This document shows, piece after piece, positions 45,012-53,729 of a stretch of DNA of 64,000 nt. Position 1 is the first letter of the stretch; each line of letters begins with the position of its first letter. The notes below the pieces were generated by a model. That model did not search any database, was not told the DNA's origin, and worked only from the letters and a program-made list of their open reading frames with translations. The translations under genes were made by a program, and so were the position numbers. Origin of the DNA: Kribbella qitaiheensis (GTDB lineage Bacteria > Actinomycetota > Actinomycetes > Propionibacteriales > Kribbellaceae); NCBI RefSeq assembly GCF_014217565.1, contig NZ_CP043661.1, positions 8,060,001 to 8,124,000 on the forward strand, in the 5' to 3' direction.

Positions 45012-46325
45012 TCAGCTCCAGCCGCCTAGGTCGAGGTCCGTGATGGTGATGGGGTTGCCGGTGGCGAGGGACTGGTTGGCGGCGATGCCGACGGCAACGG
45101 CTCGGACGCCGTCGTCGAGGTCGGCGGCGCGGCCCAGGGGGTCGTTGCCCGGTCCCTTGAAGAGGTCCGCGTAGATCAGTTGGTCGCCGCCACCGTGGCT
45201 GCCTTCGCCGCGGGGGATCTCGACCTCGACCGCGGAGGCCCAGTGCTTCTGCAGGACCAGCCGTTCGCCGTCGGACCGTACTTCGCCGGCAACCACGCGC
45301 TCGGCCGGGTAGCTCGGGTCGATCCGGTCGTCGATCACCGCAGCCCGCTCGACCACCTCGAGCTCGGCGCGGCCCTCGGTGCCGTTGACCGAGACGCGGT
45401 ACCCCTCCCACGGTGAGTGGGCGTTGAGCGAGTAGCTCATCCGGGCGCCGTTCGCGTACTCCGCGATCACGGATATGTTGTCCTCGATCGTGATCCCCGG
45501 TCCGAACACGTCCTGGTCGCGTCGATAGCCGTCGTACTGCTCGCTCTCCCAGTAGAGCTGACGGTTGATGTCGTCGGTCCGGAGATCCAGCAACCACGGG
45601 TCATCGGCCGAGCCATCGACCGTACCGCGTTCAGGTCGTTGCCCGAGGCCACGAGCTGCTGCGTTGTCCGAGCCGTAGAAGGACAGGCCGCCGGAGGCGA
45701 AGACGCGGGTCGGGGAGGAGGCGATCCACCAGTTCACCAGGTCGAAGTGATGCGACGCCTTGTGCACCATGAGACCACCGGAGAACTGCTTCTCGCGGTG
45801 CCACCGCCGGAAGTAGTCGGCGCCGTGCCGGGTGTCGAGCACCCACTGGAACTCGACGCTGGTCACCTTGCCGATCTCGCCGTCCTGGATCAGCTGCCGG
45901 AGTGCGCTGTTCCGCGGGGAGTAGCGGTAGTTGAAGGTCACGACGACGGACTTGCCGGACTCGTTCATCGCGTCGACGATCTGGCGCGTGCCGTCGGCGT
46001 CGATCGTCAGCGGCTTCTCCACGATCACATCCGCGCCGGCGCGCAGCAGACGGGACACCACGGCGGCGTGGGTGTAGTCGGGGCTTGTCACGACCACGCG
46101 GTCGACGGACTGCTCCTTGACCATCTGCTCCAGGTCGTCAGCGCCGTACTGCGGAAGCTCCGCGCTACCGAGCTCCTGCACGTACCTTTGGTGGAACGCC
46201 AGTCGCCCCGGGTTCGGATCGAGCAAGGCGACCAGCTGCGCCTCCTCGGGGTGCTCCTCGATGATCGCGCGAACGTACGAACGCGCTCGGGAACCGGTCC
46301 CGGCGACTGCATATCGTCTGGGCAC
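45012..46325 (-). CDS. Gfo/Idh/MocA family oxidoreductase 2
   Basis: The protein of about 437 residues has Rossmann motif RYAVAGTGSRARSYVRAI and the canonical VIVEKPLTIDADGTRQIVDA with catalytic-type Lys, unlike dehydrogenase 1. GTG 46325 is chosen because AAGGAG lies 7 nt upstream; an ATG at 46358 lacks a site. It is divergent from the LacI gene, with a palindrome between them, so that regulator probably controls it. It is convergent with the amidohydrolase. Confidence 0.87.
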   Translation of the reverse strand: MPRRYAVAGTGSRARSYVRAIIEEHPEEAQLVALLDPNPGRLAFHQRYVQELGSAELPQYGADDLEQMVKEQSVDRVVVTSPDYTHAAVVSRLLRAGADVIVEKPLTIDADGTRQIVDAMNESGKSVVVTFNYRYSPRNSALRQLIQDGEIGKVTSVEFQWVLDTRHGADYFRRWHREKQFSGGLMVHKASHHFDLVNWWIASSPTRVFASGGLSFYGSDNAAARGLGQRPERGTVDGSADDPWLLDLRTDDINRQLYWESEQYDGYRRDQDVFGPGITIEDNISVIAEYANGARMSYSLNAHSPWEGYRVSVNGTEGRAELEVVERAAVIDDRIDPSYPAERVVAGEVRSDGERLVLQKHWASAVEVEIPRGEGSHGGGDQLIYADLFKGPGNDPLGRAADLDDGVRAVAVGIAANQSLATGNPITITDLDLGGWS

Positions 46326-46337
46326 GACGACGCTCCT

Positions 46338-46351
46338 TCTACTCGTGTAGA
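46338..46351. promoter_or_regulatory. Palindrome TCTAC-N4-GTAGA between dehydrogenase 2 and LacI
   Basis: TCTACTCGTGTAGA has perfect 5-bp arms and overlaps the region just upstream of the dehydrogenase ribosome site. Size and CG-containing centre fit a LacI-family operator. It lies 52 bp before the LacI start and 13 bp before the dehydrogenase GTG. Confidence 0.5.
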
Positions 46352-46403
46352 TCTGCACGCTAGCAACCAGTTCATGGGGCGGTCAAGGCCGTACTATCGG
46401 CTC

Positions 46404-47372
46404 ATGTCCAAGGCCACCCCAGTCACCCGGAACGACGTGGCGCAGTACGCCGGCGTCAGTACCGCCGTGGTCAGTTACGTGGTCAACGAAGGCCCGCGCC
46501 CGGTCGCGCCGGAAACCCGGGAACGGGTCCTGGAGGCGATCCGGGTCCTCGGCTACCGGCCGAACGCCACCGCCCGCGCCCTCCGGATGGGCACCACCCA
46601 CACTCTCGGCCTCATTACCCCCGACGGCGGCAACCCCCTCTTCGCCGAACTGGCCAAGGCCATCGACAAGGAGGCCTCGGCCCGCGGGTACGTCGTACTG
46701 CAGACCAGCACCGACGGTGATCCCGTGACCGAGCAGGCCAAGATCGCGGAGCTCCTGATTCGCCAGGTCAGCGGTCTCCTGCTGGTCGGCCCGGCCGCCG
46801 ACCCGGACCTGACCGAGGTGAGCATCCCGGTGGTGGCGATCAACCGGGTCCTGTCAGAGGTGAGCTCGGTACGGCCGCAGTACCGTGAAGGCGCCCGCGC
46901 AGGTGTCGAGCACTTGATTGCCCACGGCCACCGTGTCGTCGGCCTGGTCGTCGGCGGGCCCCCGAACGGCGAACGCGAACTCGGCTGGCAGGACGCCCTC
47001 CACCAAGCCGGCTTGACCGACGGCCCGATCGCTCGTGCCCAATTCAGTCGACACGGTGGGTACGGTGCCGGCCGAGAGTTGCTCACGGCAACCAATAGAC
47101 CCACGGCGATCTTCGCCAGCTCCGACCTCCAGGCCGTCGGCGTCCTCCGGGCAATCCACGAAGCCGGCCTCCGCGTCCCCGACGACATCGCCGTCCTTGC
47201 CTTCGACGGCACCGCCGAAACCGAATACACCTGGCCCCCGCTCACCGTCGTACGGCAGCCGCTGGAGCGGATGGCCCGTGACGCGGTCAGCCGGTTGATC
47301 GGCGGTCAGGATGCCGTCGAGGCGATCACCTACCCGACCGAACTCGTCCTCAGAACCTCCTGCGGCTGCTAA
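46404..47372 (+). CDS. LacI-family transcriptional regulator
   Basis: The 322-residue regulator has the helix-turn-helix TRNDVAQYAGVSTAVVSYVVN and a LacI sensor domain. TACTAT (46392-46397) is 6 nt before the ATG with no ribosome site, a clear leaderless start; the long upstream open frame lies entirely over the divergent dehydrogenase and is ignored. The protein ends in Cys-Gly-Cys (TSCGC), unusual but not interpretable. Divergent organisation suggests it regulates dehydrogenase 2 and possibly itself. Confidence 0.9.
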   Translation: MSKATPVTRNDVAQYAGVSTAVVSYVVNEGPRPVAPETRERVLEAIRVLGYRPNATARALRMGTTHTLGLITPDGGNPLFAELAKAIDKEASARGYVVLQTSTDGDPVTEQAKIAELLIRQVSGLLLVGPAADPDLTEVSIPVVAINRVLSEVSSVRPQYREGARAGVEHLIAHGHRVVGLVVGGPPNGERELGWQDALHQAGLTDGPIARAQFSRHGGYGAGRELLTATNRPTAIFASSDLQAVGVLRAIHEAGLRVPDDIAVLAFDGTAETEYTWPPLTVVRQPLERMARDAVSRLIGGQDAVEAITYPTELVLRTSCGC

Positions 47373-47826
47373 CCCCCCCATACGGGTTGCCCAGGCCCCA
47401 GTTCCCCGCAGGTTGCCCTCTCTTCGTCCTGGATACGTCGCAGCGGTTACGGCTGCAGAACTTTCTACGGTTCGTCGCGGCAGCGGTGTCGCTGACGCTC
47501 TTGGTCACCGGCCTGGACACACGAGAGCCGGTCTTCGCGTTCGTCATCCAGCTGCGTCGGGCGGCCATGATCGCGTGGGCTGCCTGACAGCCGGCGGTGG
47601 CTATCGCGCCGGCAGACTCGGTGAGGTGCCCGTATTCGGCGTGGCCGGCGCGGGCGTAGGCAAGAGTGTGTCGAGCATCGCGCCACCAGCGTTCCGATGC
47701 CTGCCGCTGCAGGGCTTCGGGATAGTCGGGCTGCGGGAGGATGCCGTAGAGGACCTTGTCGATGGCCCGTTCCGCAACGACGCCGTTGAACTCCGCGCGG
47801 GGTGGAGTCTCCCGGCGGAGGGGCCG
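47350..47826 (-). pseudogene. Truncated remnant without start codon, possibly nucleotidyltransferase-like
   Basis: The frame is open immediately downstream of the FMN-binding gene, without an initiation codon, and encodes coding-like sequence: FNGVVAERAIDKVLYGILPQ, then RWWRDARHTLAYARAGHAEY and AAHAIMAARRSWMTNAKT. The pattern (long helices, W-x-T/L-N-x-K near the end) resembles the C-terminal part of some nucleotidyltransferase-domain proteins; after about 47530 it degenerates into Arg/Ser-rich sequence. It fills the 47373-47839 gap, where nothing else is recognised. Confidence 0.35.
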
Positions 47827-47839
47827 AAGGTCGCGACCT

Positions 47840-48301
47840 TCACTTCAGATGCGCCGCGTCCAAGGCTGCCTGCAGCGATCCGCGGTAGCCGTCGGACGTG
47901 TAGGTCGCGCCGGACACGGTGTCGATCCGGGCACTCTGAGCAACGAGTGTCTCGCGCTGGAGCACCGGAATGGCATAGCTGTTGATCTCGCGGTCCCGGC
48001 CGCCTTCCGTCGGGTAGTCGATGGCGGTAGCGGCCACGATCCGCCCGGCCTTGATGGTCACGCGCACCTGCACGGGTCCGTATCTGGTGGGAACCGAAGT
48101 GCCGTTCACCACGGTACTTCCGGCAGGCTGGCCGGCTCCCGGTGTCGTAGCCACCACGCCGGGCGGTGCGGCGGCGGACGTTGTCGAGTGGCGTCCAGAG
48201 TTGGTGCTGGTCGGATAGAGGAACAGCAGGCCCAGCACGGCCGCCGTACCGCCGAAGACGAGCGCGTTGCGCCTGGTTCGGCTGACCGGTGCCGTGCTCA
48301 T
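47840..48301 (-). CDS. Membrane-anchored FMN-binding domain protein 1
   Basis: This 153-residue protein has an N-terminal membrane anchor (NALVFGGTAAVLGLLFLYP), a Ser/Thr/Pro linker and an FMN-binding domain ending DTVSGATYTS; Thr133 in S-G-A-T is the predicted site of covalent FMN attachment by ApbE. It carries electrons outside the membrane. The ATG overlaps the stop of the second FMN-binding gene by 4 bp. It is the last gene of the flavin operon. Confidence 0.87.
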   Translation of the reverse strand: MSTAPVSRTRRNALVFGGTAAVLGLLFLYPTSTNSGRHSTTSAAAPPGVVATTPGAGQPAGSTVVNGTSVPTRYGPVQVRVTIKAGRIVAATAIDYPTEGGRDREINSYAIPVLQRETLVAQSARIDTVSGATYTSDGYRGSLQAALDAAHLK

Positions 48302-48852
48302 AGTGCCCCCGCTTGATGGGCTGCATCCAGTGCGGACTGCAACGAACTCTGGTATCCGGCCGAGGTGAAGGTCGCGCCCGAGACGGTGTCGATCCGTCCG
48401 CTCTGAGCCTGGACGACTTCCTGGTTCAGCTGCGGAACCGCCTGGCTGTTGATGCTGTCGGTCCGGCTGTCTCCCTTCGGCGCCACGATCGCGTCCGCGG
48501 CCACGATCCGCCCACCCCGGATCCGCAGCTGGACCTGTACCGGCCCGTACTGCGTATCGACCAGCCCGCCGTTCACCGTCACACTCGCCCGCTTCGGCTT
48601 CGGCTTCGGCTTCGGTGTGGGCGTGGACGTGGGTTCGGGCGTGGGCTTGGTGGGCTGTGCGGCAGCTGGCCGCGGTGTCCGGGCCGGCGGTCGGGAACGG
48701 GAAGGGGTCGTCGAGCGGGCGGGACCCGTCGTGATCGCCGGGCCCGCAGTCTGTTCCACGGCCGGGCGGGCACTCAGACGCAGCCCGACACCCACCGCGG
48801 CCACGCTGATCGCCGACATCGCGAGTACCGCACCGCGCCTCACGGCAGACAC
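48298..48852 (-). CDS. Membrane-anchored FMN-binding domain protein 2
   Basis: This 184-residue protein has an N-terminal helix (AVLAMSAISVAAVGVGL), a long Pro/Lys/Thr-rich spacer with KPKPKPK, and an FMN-binding domain with DTVSGATFTS (Thr161). The spacer would span cell wall. Start codons GTG 48852 and GTG 48843 are both possible, 10-20 nt after the reductase stop; the former is used. Two FMN carriers in series with different spacer lengths suggest a relay across the envelope. Confidence 0.83.
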   Translation of the reverse strand: MSAVRRGAVLAMSAISVAAVGVGLRLSARPAVEQTAGPAITTGPARSTTPSRSRPPARTPRPAAAQPTKPTPEPTSTPTPKPKPKPKRASVTVNGGLVDTQYGPVQVQLRIRGGRIVAADAIVAPKGDSRTDSINSQAVPQLNQEVVQAQSGRIDTVSGATFTSAGYQSSLQSALDAAHQAGAL

Positions 48853-48862
48853 CGAATCGTCG

Positions 48863-50275
48863 TCACCACGAGAACCGTTCCTGATGGAGTTGGGAAGCCG
48901 GCAGACCGGCCTCCAGCGCGGCCGCCGAGATCGCGTCCATCCACGGGTCCGGTCCGCAGACGAAGACGTCGTACGCCGAAAGGTGCGGGACGAGTGCCTC
49001 GAGTGCGGCGGCATCTTCCCACTGGGCTGCCTCCTGCGGGAGCCACGACTTGCGGTCGGTGATGCGCCGCCCGAGCACGTAGTGGACGGTGGTGCCGCGG
49101 TCGCGAGCCAGTTGCTCGAGCTCTTCGCGGAACACCAGGTCCGGACTGCTCCGGGCGCGGTAGACCAGGACGGCGTCACCGGGGGAGTAGGGCAGATCCT
49201 CCAGCAGGGCACGGAGCGGGGTGATTCCGATGCCGCAGGCAAGCATCGCGAGGCGCCGGCCGATCCGGCGCTCGCCCGTCAGCCGGCCGTACGGACCCTC
49301 GATCAGCACCTTGGTTCCAGGCCGGAGACCGGCCAGCCGGCGGCTGCTGTCGCCCGCATCCTTGGCGGTGATCTGCAGTCGATGGTGCCGCGGCGGTGCG
49401 GACAGCGAGTACGGGTTGCCACGCGACCAGCCCGGACCGTCGAGGAACCGGAAGACGAAGAACTGGCCGGCCTGGACCGGTAGCCGGTGCAACCCGCGAC
49501 CGGCCAGGTGGACCGTGACGACGTCCTGGCTCTCCCGGACGACCGAACTCACGGTGATCCCGTGCCGCAGCGTCCGCCAGATCGGTAGCCCGACGCGGTA
49601 GAAGGCGATCGCGCCGGCCGCGAGTGCGTAGGCGGACCACCAATAGACCTGGGCGAGCCGTGAGGTGGAGAAGTCCTGACCGGTCCAGATCTCGTGCGGG
49701 ATGGACAAGCCGACGCCGACGTAGGCGTAGAGATGCAGCAGATGCCACGACTCGTACCGGAGTGCCTTTCGAGCGACCCGCACAGACGTGACAGCGACGG
49801 CGGTCAGGGCGATGGTGGCTGCCACGGCCAGCAGCATCCCGCCGTACGCGGTGACGATGGTCCACGTCTCCCGCAGCAGGTCGCTGTGGTCGCGGAGGGT
49901 GTAGCCGACTGTGATCAGCACGATGTGTGCCAGCAGCAGATTGAACGAGTAGAAGCCGACCAGCCGGTGCCGCCGCGCCAGCTCGTCCTGACCGTAGCTC
50001 CGCTCGATGATCGGGACCCGTGCCATCAGGAACACCTGTACGAGCAGGAGATCCGCCGCGACCAGTCCGGTCAGCCGTCCCACCGAGATGAGCAGATCGG
50101 CCGGCCCGGAGCCCAGCAACTGCAGGCCGCGGCCGGACACCCAGAGCAGTAGGACGACCAGCGCGCTGACCCAGCAGGCGATGGCGACCGCGTCGCGCCA
50201 CCACGGGGGTGTCCGGCGCATCCGCGATCTTGCGTGCGAGGACCGCGTCGCTCCGGCCGTCCTCATTGTGCTCAT
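48863..50275 (-). CDS. Ferric-reductase-like transmembrane flavin oxidoreductase
   Basis: The 470-residue protein has about six membrane helices with His residues suited to bis-haem ligation (NLLLAHIVLITVGY, WHLLHLYAYVGVGLSIPHEI), followed by a ferredoxin-reductase-type FAD domain (GNPYSLSAPP) and NAD(P) domain (LACGIGITPLRALLE). It would move electrons from cytosolic NAD(P)H through haem to extracytoplasmic acceptors, here the two FMN-binding proteins. No 2Fe-2S domain is present. The gene begins 24 nt after the kinase stop. Confidence 0.88.
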   Translation of the reverse strand: MSTMRTAGATRSSHARSRMRRTPPWWRDAVAIACWVSALVVLLLWVSGRGLQLLGSGPADLLISVGRLTGLVAADLLLVQVFLMARVPIIERSYGQDELARRHRLVGFYSFNLLLAHIVLITVGYTLRDHSDLLRETWTIVTAYGGMLLAVAATIALTAVAVTSVRVARKALRYESWHLLHLYAYVGVGLSIPHEIWTGQDFSTSRLAQVYWWSAYALAAGAIAFYRVGLPIWRTLRHGITVSSVVRESQDVVTVHLAGRGLHRLPVQAGQFFVFRFLDGPGWSRGNPYSLSAPPRHHRLQITAKDAGDSSRRLAGLRPGTKVLIEGPYGRLTGERRIGRRLAMLACGIGITPLRALLEDLPYSPGDAVLVYRARSSPDLVFREELEQLARDRGTTVHYVLGRRITDRKSWLPQEAAQWEDAAALEALVPHLSAYDVFVCGPDPWMDAISAAALEAGLPASQLHQERFSW

Positions 50276-50299
50276 GGTGACGACGATGCCCTCGGAATC

Positions 50300-51562
50300 T
50301 TAGGGATTCCTTGGAGCCTGCGGTGGTCGGTCGGGCAGCCTCGGCAGCGACAGTTCGAAGGTTGCGCCGACCTGACTTTCGACCAGCCGCAACTGACCGC
50401 CGTGACGGTTCGCGACGTCGTGGCTGAGGGCGAGACCGAGGCCGTAGTGGGCCCGTCCGGCCCGTTGCTCGCCCGAGTGGAACCGTCGCAGTACCTGGTC
50501 AGCCGCCTCGGGCGCGATCCCGGGCCCGGTGTCGCTGACGGTGACGACCACCAACCGCCGCTCTCGCCGGACGGCGATGCGCACCTGCCCGCCGGCCGGG
50601 GTGTGGTCGATGGCGTTGTCGACCAGCGACAGGACTGCCCGGCGCAGCGCGGTGGCCGACCCGGAAACCCCGGCGGGTGGCTCGCCGACGTCGGCGAGCA
50701 GTTCGACGCCGCGGTCCGCGGCGTGGGCCCGAGCGCTGTCGACGACTCCCTGGACGAGTTCGGACAGTTCGAGTGCCTCACGGGTCTCCTGGCCACGTGG
50801 ATCGGCGGCGGCCAGCAGATCTTCGACGACCTCACCCAGCCGTTGCGCGTCGAGAACCACACCCTGCGAGTCCGCTTTGGTCTGGTCAGGGAAATCACCC
50901 GACCGGACGGCGCGGTTCAGCAGTTGCGCGCGGGTGGTGAGCAGGGTCAGCGGTGTCCGCAGTTCGTGGCCGGCGTCGGCGATGAAGGTGCGCTGCAGGG
51001 TGAGTGCCTGCGCCAACGGCCGGACCGCGCGCCGCCCGAACAACACACCAAGCAGTACCGCGAACAGCAGGCCGATCACCGACGCGACCCCCATCGCCTT
51101 CAGCAGCCTGGTTCGCTCCTGATGGGCAGAGGTGAGATCGAGCACCACCTGGACGGTCTGGCCGCCTCGTTGCCGGGTCGCGACCCGGAACATGTCGTGA
51201 TCACCGGACTCGGCGAGATTCGTCAACACCGGTTGGGGTTTCGCACCGACCCGCAGCCTGGCCAGCTCGACGGTCAATTCGCCGGGCAGGCCCGGCGTGG
51301 CGGTGACGACACCGGCGCGAGTCATCACCAACCAGGCGCTCGGCGGCGGGTCGCCGACGTCGTCGGCAGTGCGTGCGGTGGAACGAAGGAGATCGTCGGC
51401 CGCGACGGACTGCCCGCGAACGACGACGACTGTCACCAGCAGGACGAGGAGCAGCATCGCCAGCGCGACCATGCCCGCGGCCTGGGCGGCCAGTCGCCGG
51501 GCGGCGGTGCGAACGAGGATGTCATCACCGATCGATCTCCGGGCCGGTCGACGCTTCGTCAT
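50300..51562 (-). CDS. Sensor histidine kinase of the flavin redox operon
   Basis: This 420-residue kinase has two membrane helices (MVALAMLLLVLLVTVVVV and VASVIGLLFAVLLGVLF) around an extracytoplasmic sensor of about 100 residues, then a HisKA domain with His199 (DAGHELRTPL) and an HATPase domain (DTGPGIAPEA, YGLGLAL). No HAMP domain is evident. Its ATG overlaps the regulator stop (ATGA). It probably senses an extracytoplasmic redox or metal signal; the frame open upstream belongs to other genes. Confidence 0.92.
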   Translation of the reverse strand: MTKRRPARRSIGDDILVRTAARRLAAQAAGMVALAMLLLVLLVTVVVVRGQSVAADDLLRSTARTADDVGDPPPSAWLVMTRAGVVTATPGLPGELTVELARLRVGAKPQPVLTNLAESGDHDMFRVATRQRGGQTVQVVLDLTSAHQERTRLLKAMGVASVIGLLFAVLLGVLFGRRAVRPLAQALTLQRTFIADAGHELRTPLTLLTTRAQLLNRAVRSGDFPDQTKADSQGVVLDAQRLGEVVEDLLAAADPRGQETREALELSELVQGVVDSARAHAADRGVELLADVGEPPAGVSGSATALRRAVLSLVDNAIDHTPAGGQVRIAVRRERRLVVVTVSDTGPGIAPEAADQVLRRFHSGEQRAGRAHYGLGLALSHDVANRHGGQLRLVESQVGATFELSLPRLPDRPPQAPRNP

Positions 51563-52224
51563 GGGCTGCCCAGCCGGTAGCCGAGGCCGCGGACGGTACT
51601 GATCACACCGCGGCCGAGCTTTCGCCGGCAGTAGTGGACATAGGTGTCGACGATGGACTCGGACTCGGCCTCGCCGAACACCCGGTCGAGCAGGTCTCGC
51701 CGGCTGAAGACCACGGCCGGCCGGGCTGCGAGCAGGCCGAGCAGCGCCGCCTCTCGCTCGGACAACTCGACCTGTTCGCCACGAGTACGCCGTACGGTGC
51801 GCGTGGACAGGTCCAGGGAACCGCCCGGCACCGGCAAGGAGTGGGCGTGGTCGGTGTGACGCCGGAGCAACGCGCGAAGCCGGGCCAGCAACTCGCTGAG
51901 CTCGAAGGGTTTTGCCAGGTAGTCTTCGGCGCCCGCGTCGAGGCCGTCCACCCGGTCCTGCGTGCTGCCCCGGGCGGACAGCACCATCATCGGCGTCGTC
52001 ACACCGCGGCTCCGGAGCCGGGCGATCAGATCCAGGCCTTCGACCGCCGGCAGACCACGGTCGATCATCATCACCTCGAACGACCGGGTCAGCGCCAGGT
52101 GCAGCCCGCGCTGACCATCGGGAGCGATGGTCACCTCGTATCCCTCGGCGGCGAGGACGCGATCGAGCATGGTCGCCAGGTCCTGGTCGTCCTCGACGAG
52201 CAACAGTTCGGTCATCGTGGCCAT
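51559..52224 (-). CDS. OmpR/PhoB-type response regulator
   Basis: The 221-residue regulator has acidic pocket residues Glu11-Asp12-Asp13, phospho-acceptor Asp55 (MMIDRGLPAVEG), conserved Lys (YLAKPFEL) and a winged-helix DNA-binding domain (STVRGLGYRLG). It is coupled to the kinase by a 4-bp overlap and to ApbE by a 13-bp overlap, so it is an integral part of the flavin operon rather than a neighbour. Confidence 0.94.
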   Translation of the reverse strand: MATMTELLLVEDDQDLATMLDRVLAAEGYEVTIAPDGQRGLHLALTRSFEVMMIDRGLPAVEGLDLIARLRSRGVTTPMMVLSARGSTQDRVDGLDAGAEDYLAKPFELSELLARLRALLRRHTDHAHSLPVPGGSLDLSTRTVRRTRGEQVELSEREAALLGLLAARPAVVFSRRDLLDRVFGEAESESIVDTYVHYCRRKLGRGVISTVRGLGYRLGSP

Positions 52225-52994
52225 CCGGCGGTGGTTCGCCAGGTCCCGTCCGGCGCGATACAGAGACCCTCGTAGGCGGCGATACGGTCGAGGAAATCGG
52301 TCCAGTCATCGCCCGACACGAAGGCGGCGGTCGCCAGGACGTCGGCAAGCTCCAGGGACGGACCGACGACCGTGATGGAGAGCCGGCGGCCGGTCACTGC
52401 CCGGCCGGTTCGCGGGTCGTACAGATGAGCACCCCGCGCGGTTGTCCCGCTGGTCGCGACGGCGCCGGCCGAAACGGCGACCGAGGTCTTGACGGCAGCC
52501 GGATCAAGCGGGTCCTGGATCCCGACGACGAAGGGCTCACCGCTCGGGCAGTTCACCACCACATCGCCGCCGGCGTTGAGGCACCAGTCAAGCTCTCCGA
52601 CCGCGGTGAGCAGACGGGCCGCGCGCTCGGTCGCCCAGCCTTTGACCAGTCCGGACGGATCCCAGTTCCCGTCCGGCCTGGTGGCATCGAAGAGACCTCC
52701 GGTCAGCTCAGCCGCCCGCAGACAGCGACCGGCCACTTCACGGACCAGCGGAGTGGCATCGGCCCAGCCGAGCTCACCGCGCCCGAGCCTGCTGACTTCG
52801 CTGTCGTCGCGGTACGGCGAGAAGACCCGGTCGACCTCACGGAGTTCCGCGTACACAGCGCGCACCGCCGCGTCCGCGGCCGCCGACCCGGCCGACGCGC
52901 CACGAGCAAGCACGCTGACGGGAAGCCCCATCACCTGCTCGACCCAGCTCCGCCTACTCACCACGGGACCCCCATCCCGCCCAGCCTGACTCAT
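52212..52994 (-). CDS. apbE: FAD:protein FMN transferase (ApbE)
   Basis: This 260-residue flavin transferase has DPSGLVKGWATERAA and LNAGGDVVVNC, both ApbE signatures, and a C-terminal T-S-G-T (ATSGTTARG) region. No lipoprotein signal is present, so unlike secreted Gram-negative ApbE the enzyme seems cytosolic or exported by another route. It would attach FMN to the Thr of the S-G-A-T motifs of the two FMN-binding proteins. The ATG lacks a good ribosome site; GTG codons at VVSRRSW are alternatives. It is the first gene of the minus-strand operon. Confidence 0.88.
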   Translation of the reverse strand: MSQAGRDGGPVVSRRSWVEQVMGLPVSVLARGASAGSAAADAAVRAVYAELREVDRVFSPYRDDSEVSRLGRGELGWADATPLVREVAGRCLRAAELTGGLFDATRPDGNWDPSGLVKGWATERAARLLTAVGELDWCLNAGGDVVVNCPSGEPFVVGIQDPLDPAAVKTSVAVSAGAVATSGTTARGAHLYDPRTGRAVTGRRLSITVVGPSLELADVLATAAFVSGDDWTDFLDRIAAYEGLCIAPDGTWRTTAGWPR

Positions 52995-53082
52995 GGTTGC
53001 TGAGTACAAGCTGAGCCGGGTGCCCGCCGCGTCGAAATCTCCGCGCCGAGGTGTATTGCCGGTATCACGGCGATCTCGACGT

Positions 53083-53108
53083 TCAGCATACCCCCGGGGG
53101 TATGCTGA
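53083..53108. promoter_or_regulatory. 26-bp perfect CsoR/CstR-type operator palindrome
   Basis: The site is TCAGCATACCCCC followed by its exact reverse complement. ATACCCCC-GGGGGTAT is the classic CsoR-family operator core. It lies 31 bp upstream of the Cys-rich mini-gene (plus strand) and 89 bp from apbE (minus strand), so it could regulate both directions. A related, less perfect copy is at 53695. Confidence 0.9.
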
Positions 53109-53138
53109 TGATTGATCGCCGATCCGGAGGAGCTTGGG

Positions 53139-53303
53139 ATGTGTCGAGCAGTGAAGTGCCGCCAGTGCGGCAAGACGACGTGGGCCGGCTGCGGTCAGCA
53201 CGCCGCGCAGGTCAAGCAGGCGGTCCCGGTAGAGCAGTGGTGTGGCGGTCACCCGAAGGGTGAAGGTGGTGGTGGGTACTTCGCCCGCCTGTTCGGTCGC
53301 TGA
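53139..53303 (+). CDS. Cys-rich 54-residue mini-protein
   Basis: Cysteines at 2, 7, 10, 18 and 35 with His21 and His38 (CRAVKCRQCGKTTWAGCG and WCGGHPKG) could bind zinc, copper or persulfide. ATG 53139 is preceded by GGAGG at 8-nt spacing; an upstream ATG at 53112 has no site. It lies between the palindromic operator and the CsoR-family gene and probably belongs to the same operon. Similar small zinc-ribbon-like proteins occur beside CsoR genes in actinobacteria; the function is unknown. Confidence 0.7.
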   Translation: MCRAVKCRQCGKTTWAGCGQHAAQVKQAVPVEQWCGGHPKGEGGGGYFARLFGR

Positions 53304-53324
53304 CCAAGCGTCAGGCAGATTTGA

Positions 53325-53636
<312 letters not shown>

Positions 53637-53694
53637 GACCAGTACCGGACCCTGCGTTCTTGTCTGTCGAGATGAGCGCGGAGGTCTGTTCAAC

Positions 53695-53714
53695 GCATAC
53701 TCCCAGGGGTATGC
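53695..53714 (+). promoter_or_regulatory. Second CsoR/CstR-type operator
   Basis: GCATACTCCCAGGGGTATGC has arms matching at 8 of 10 positions and the same GCATAC/GTATGC ends as the 26-bp site. It is 15 bp before the dioxygenase start, so that gene can be controlled separately from the regulator gene. Confidence 0.8.
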
Positions 53715-53729
53715 AGATAAGGAATTGAG

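Noticed and set aside
45417-46403. N-terminal extension of the second LacI regulator
   Set aside because: It is antisense to the Gfo/Idh/MocA gene, and the helix-turn-helix begins right after the leaderless ATG at 46404.
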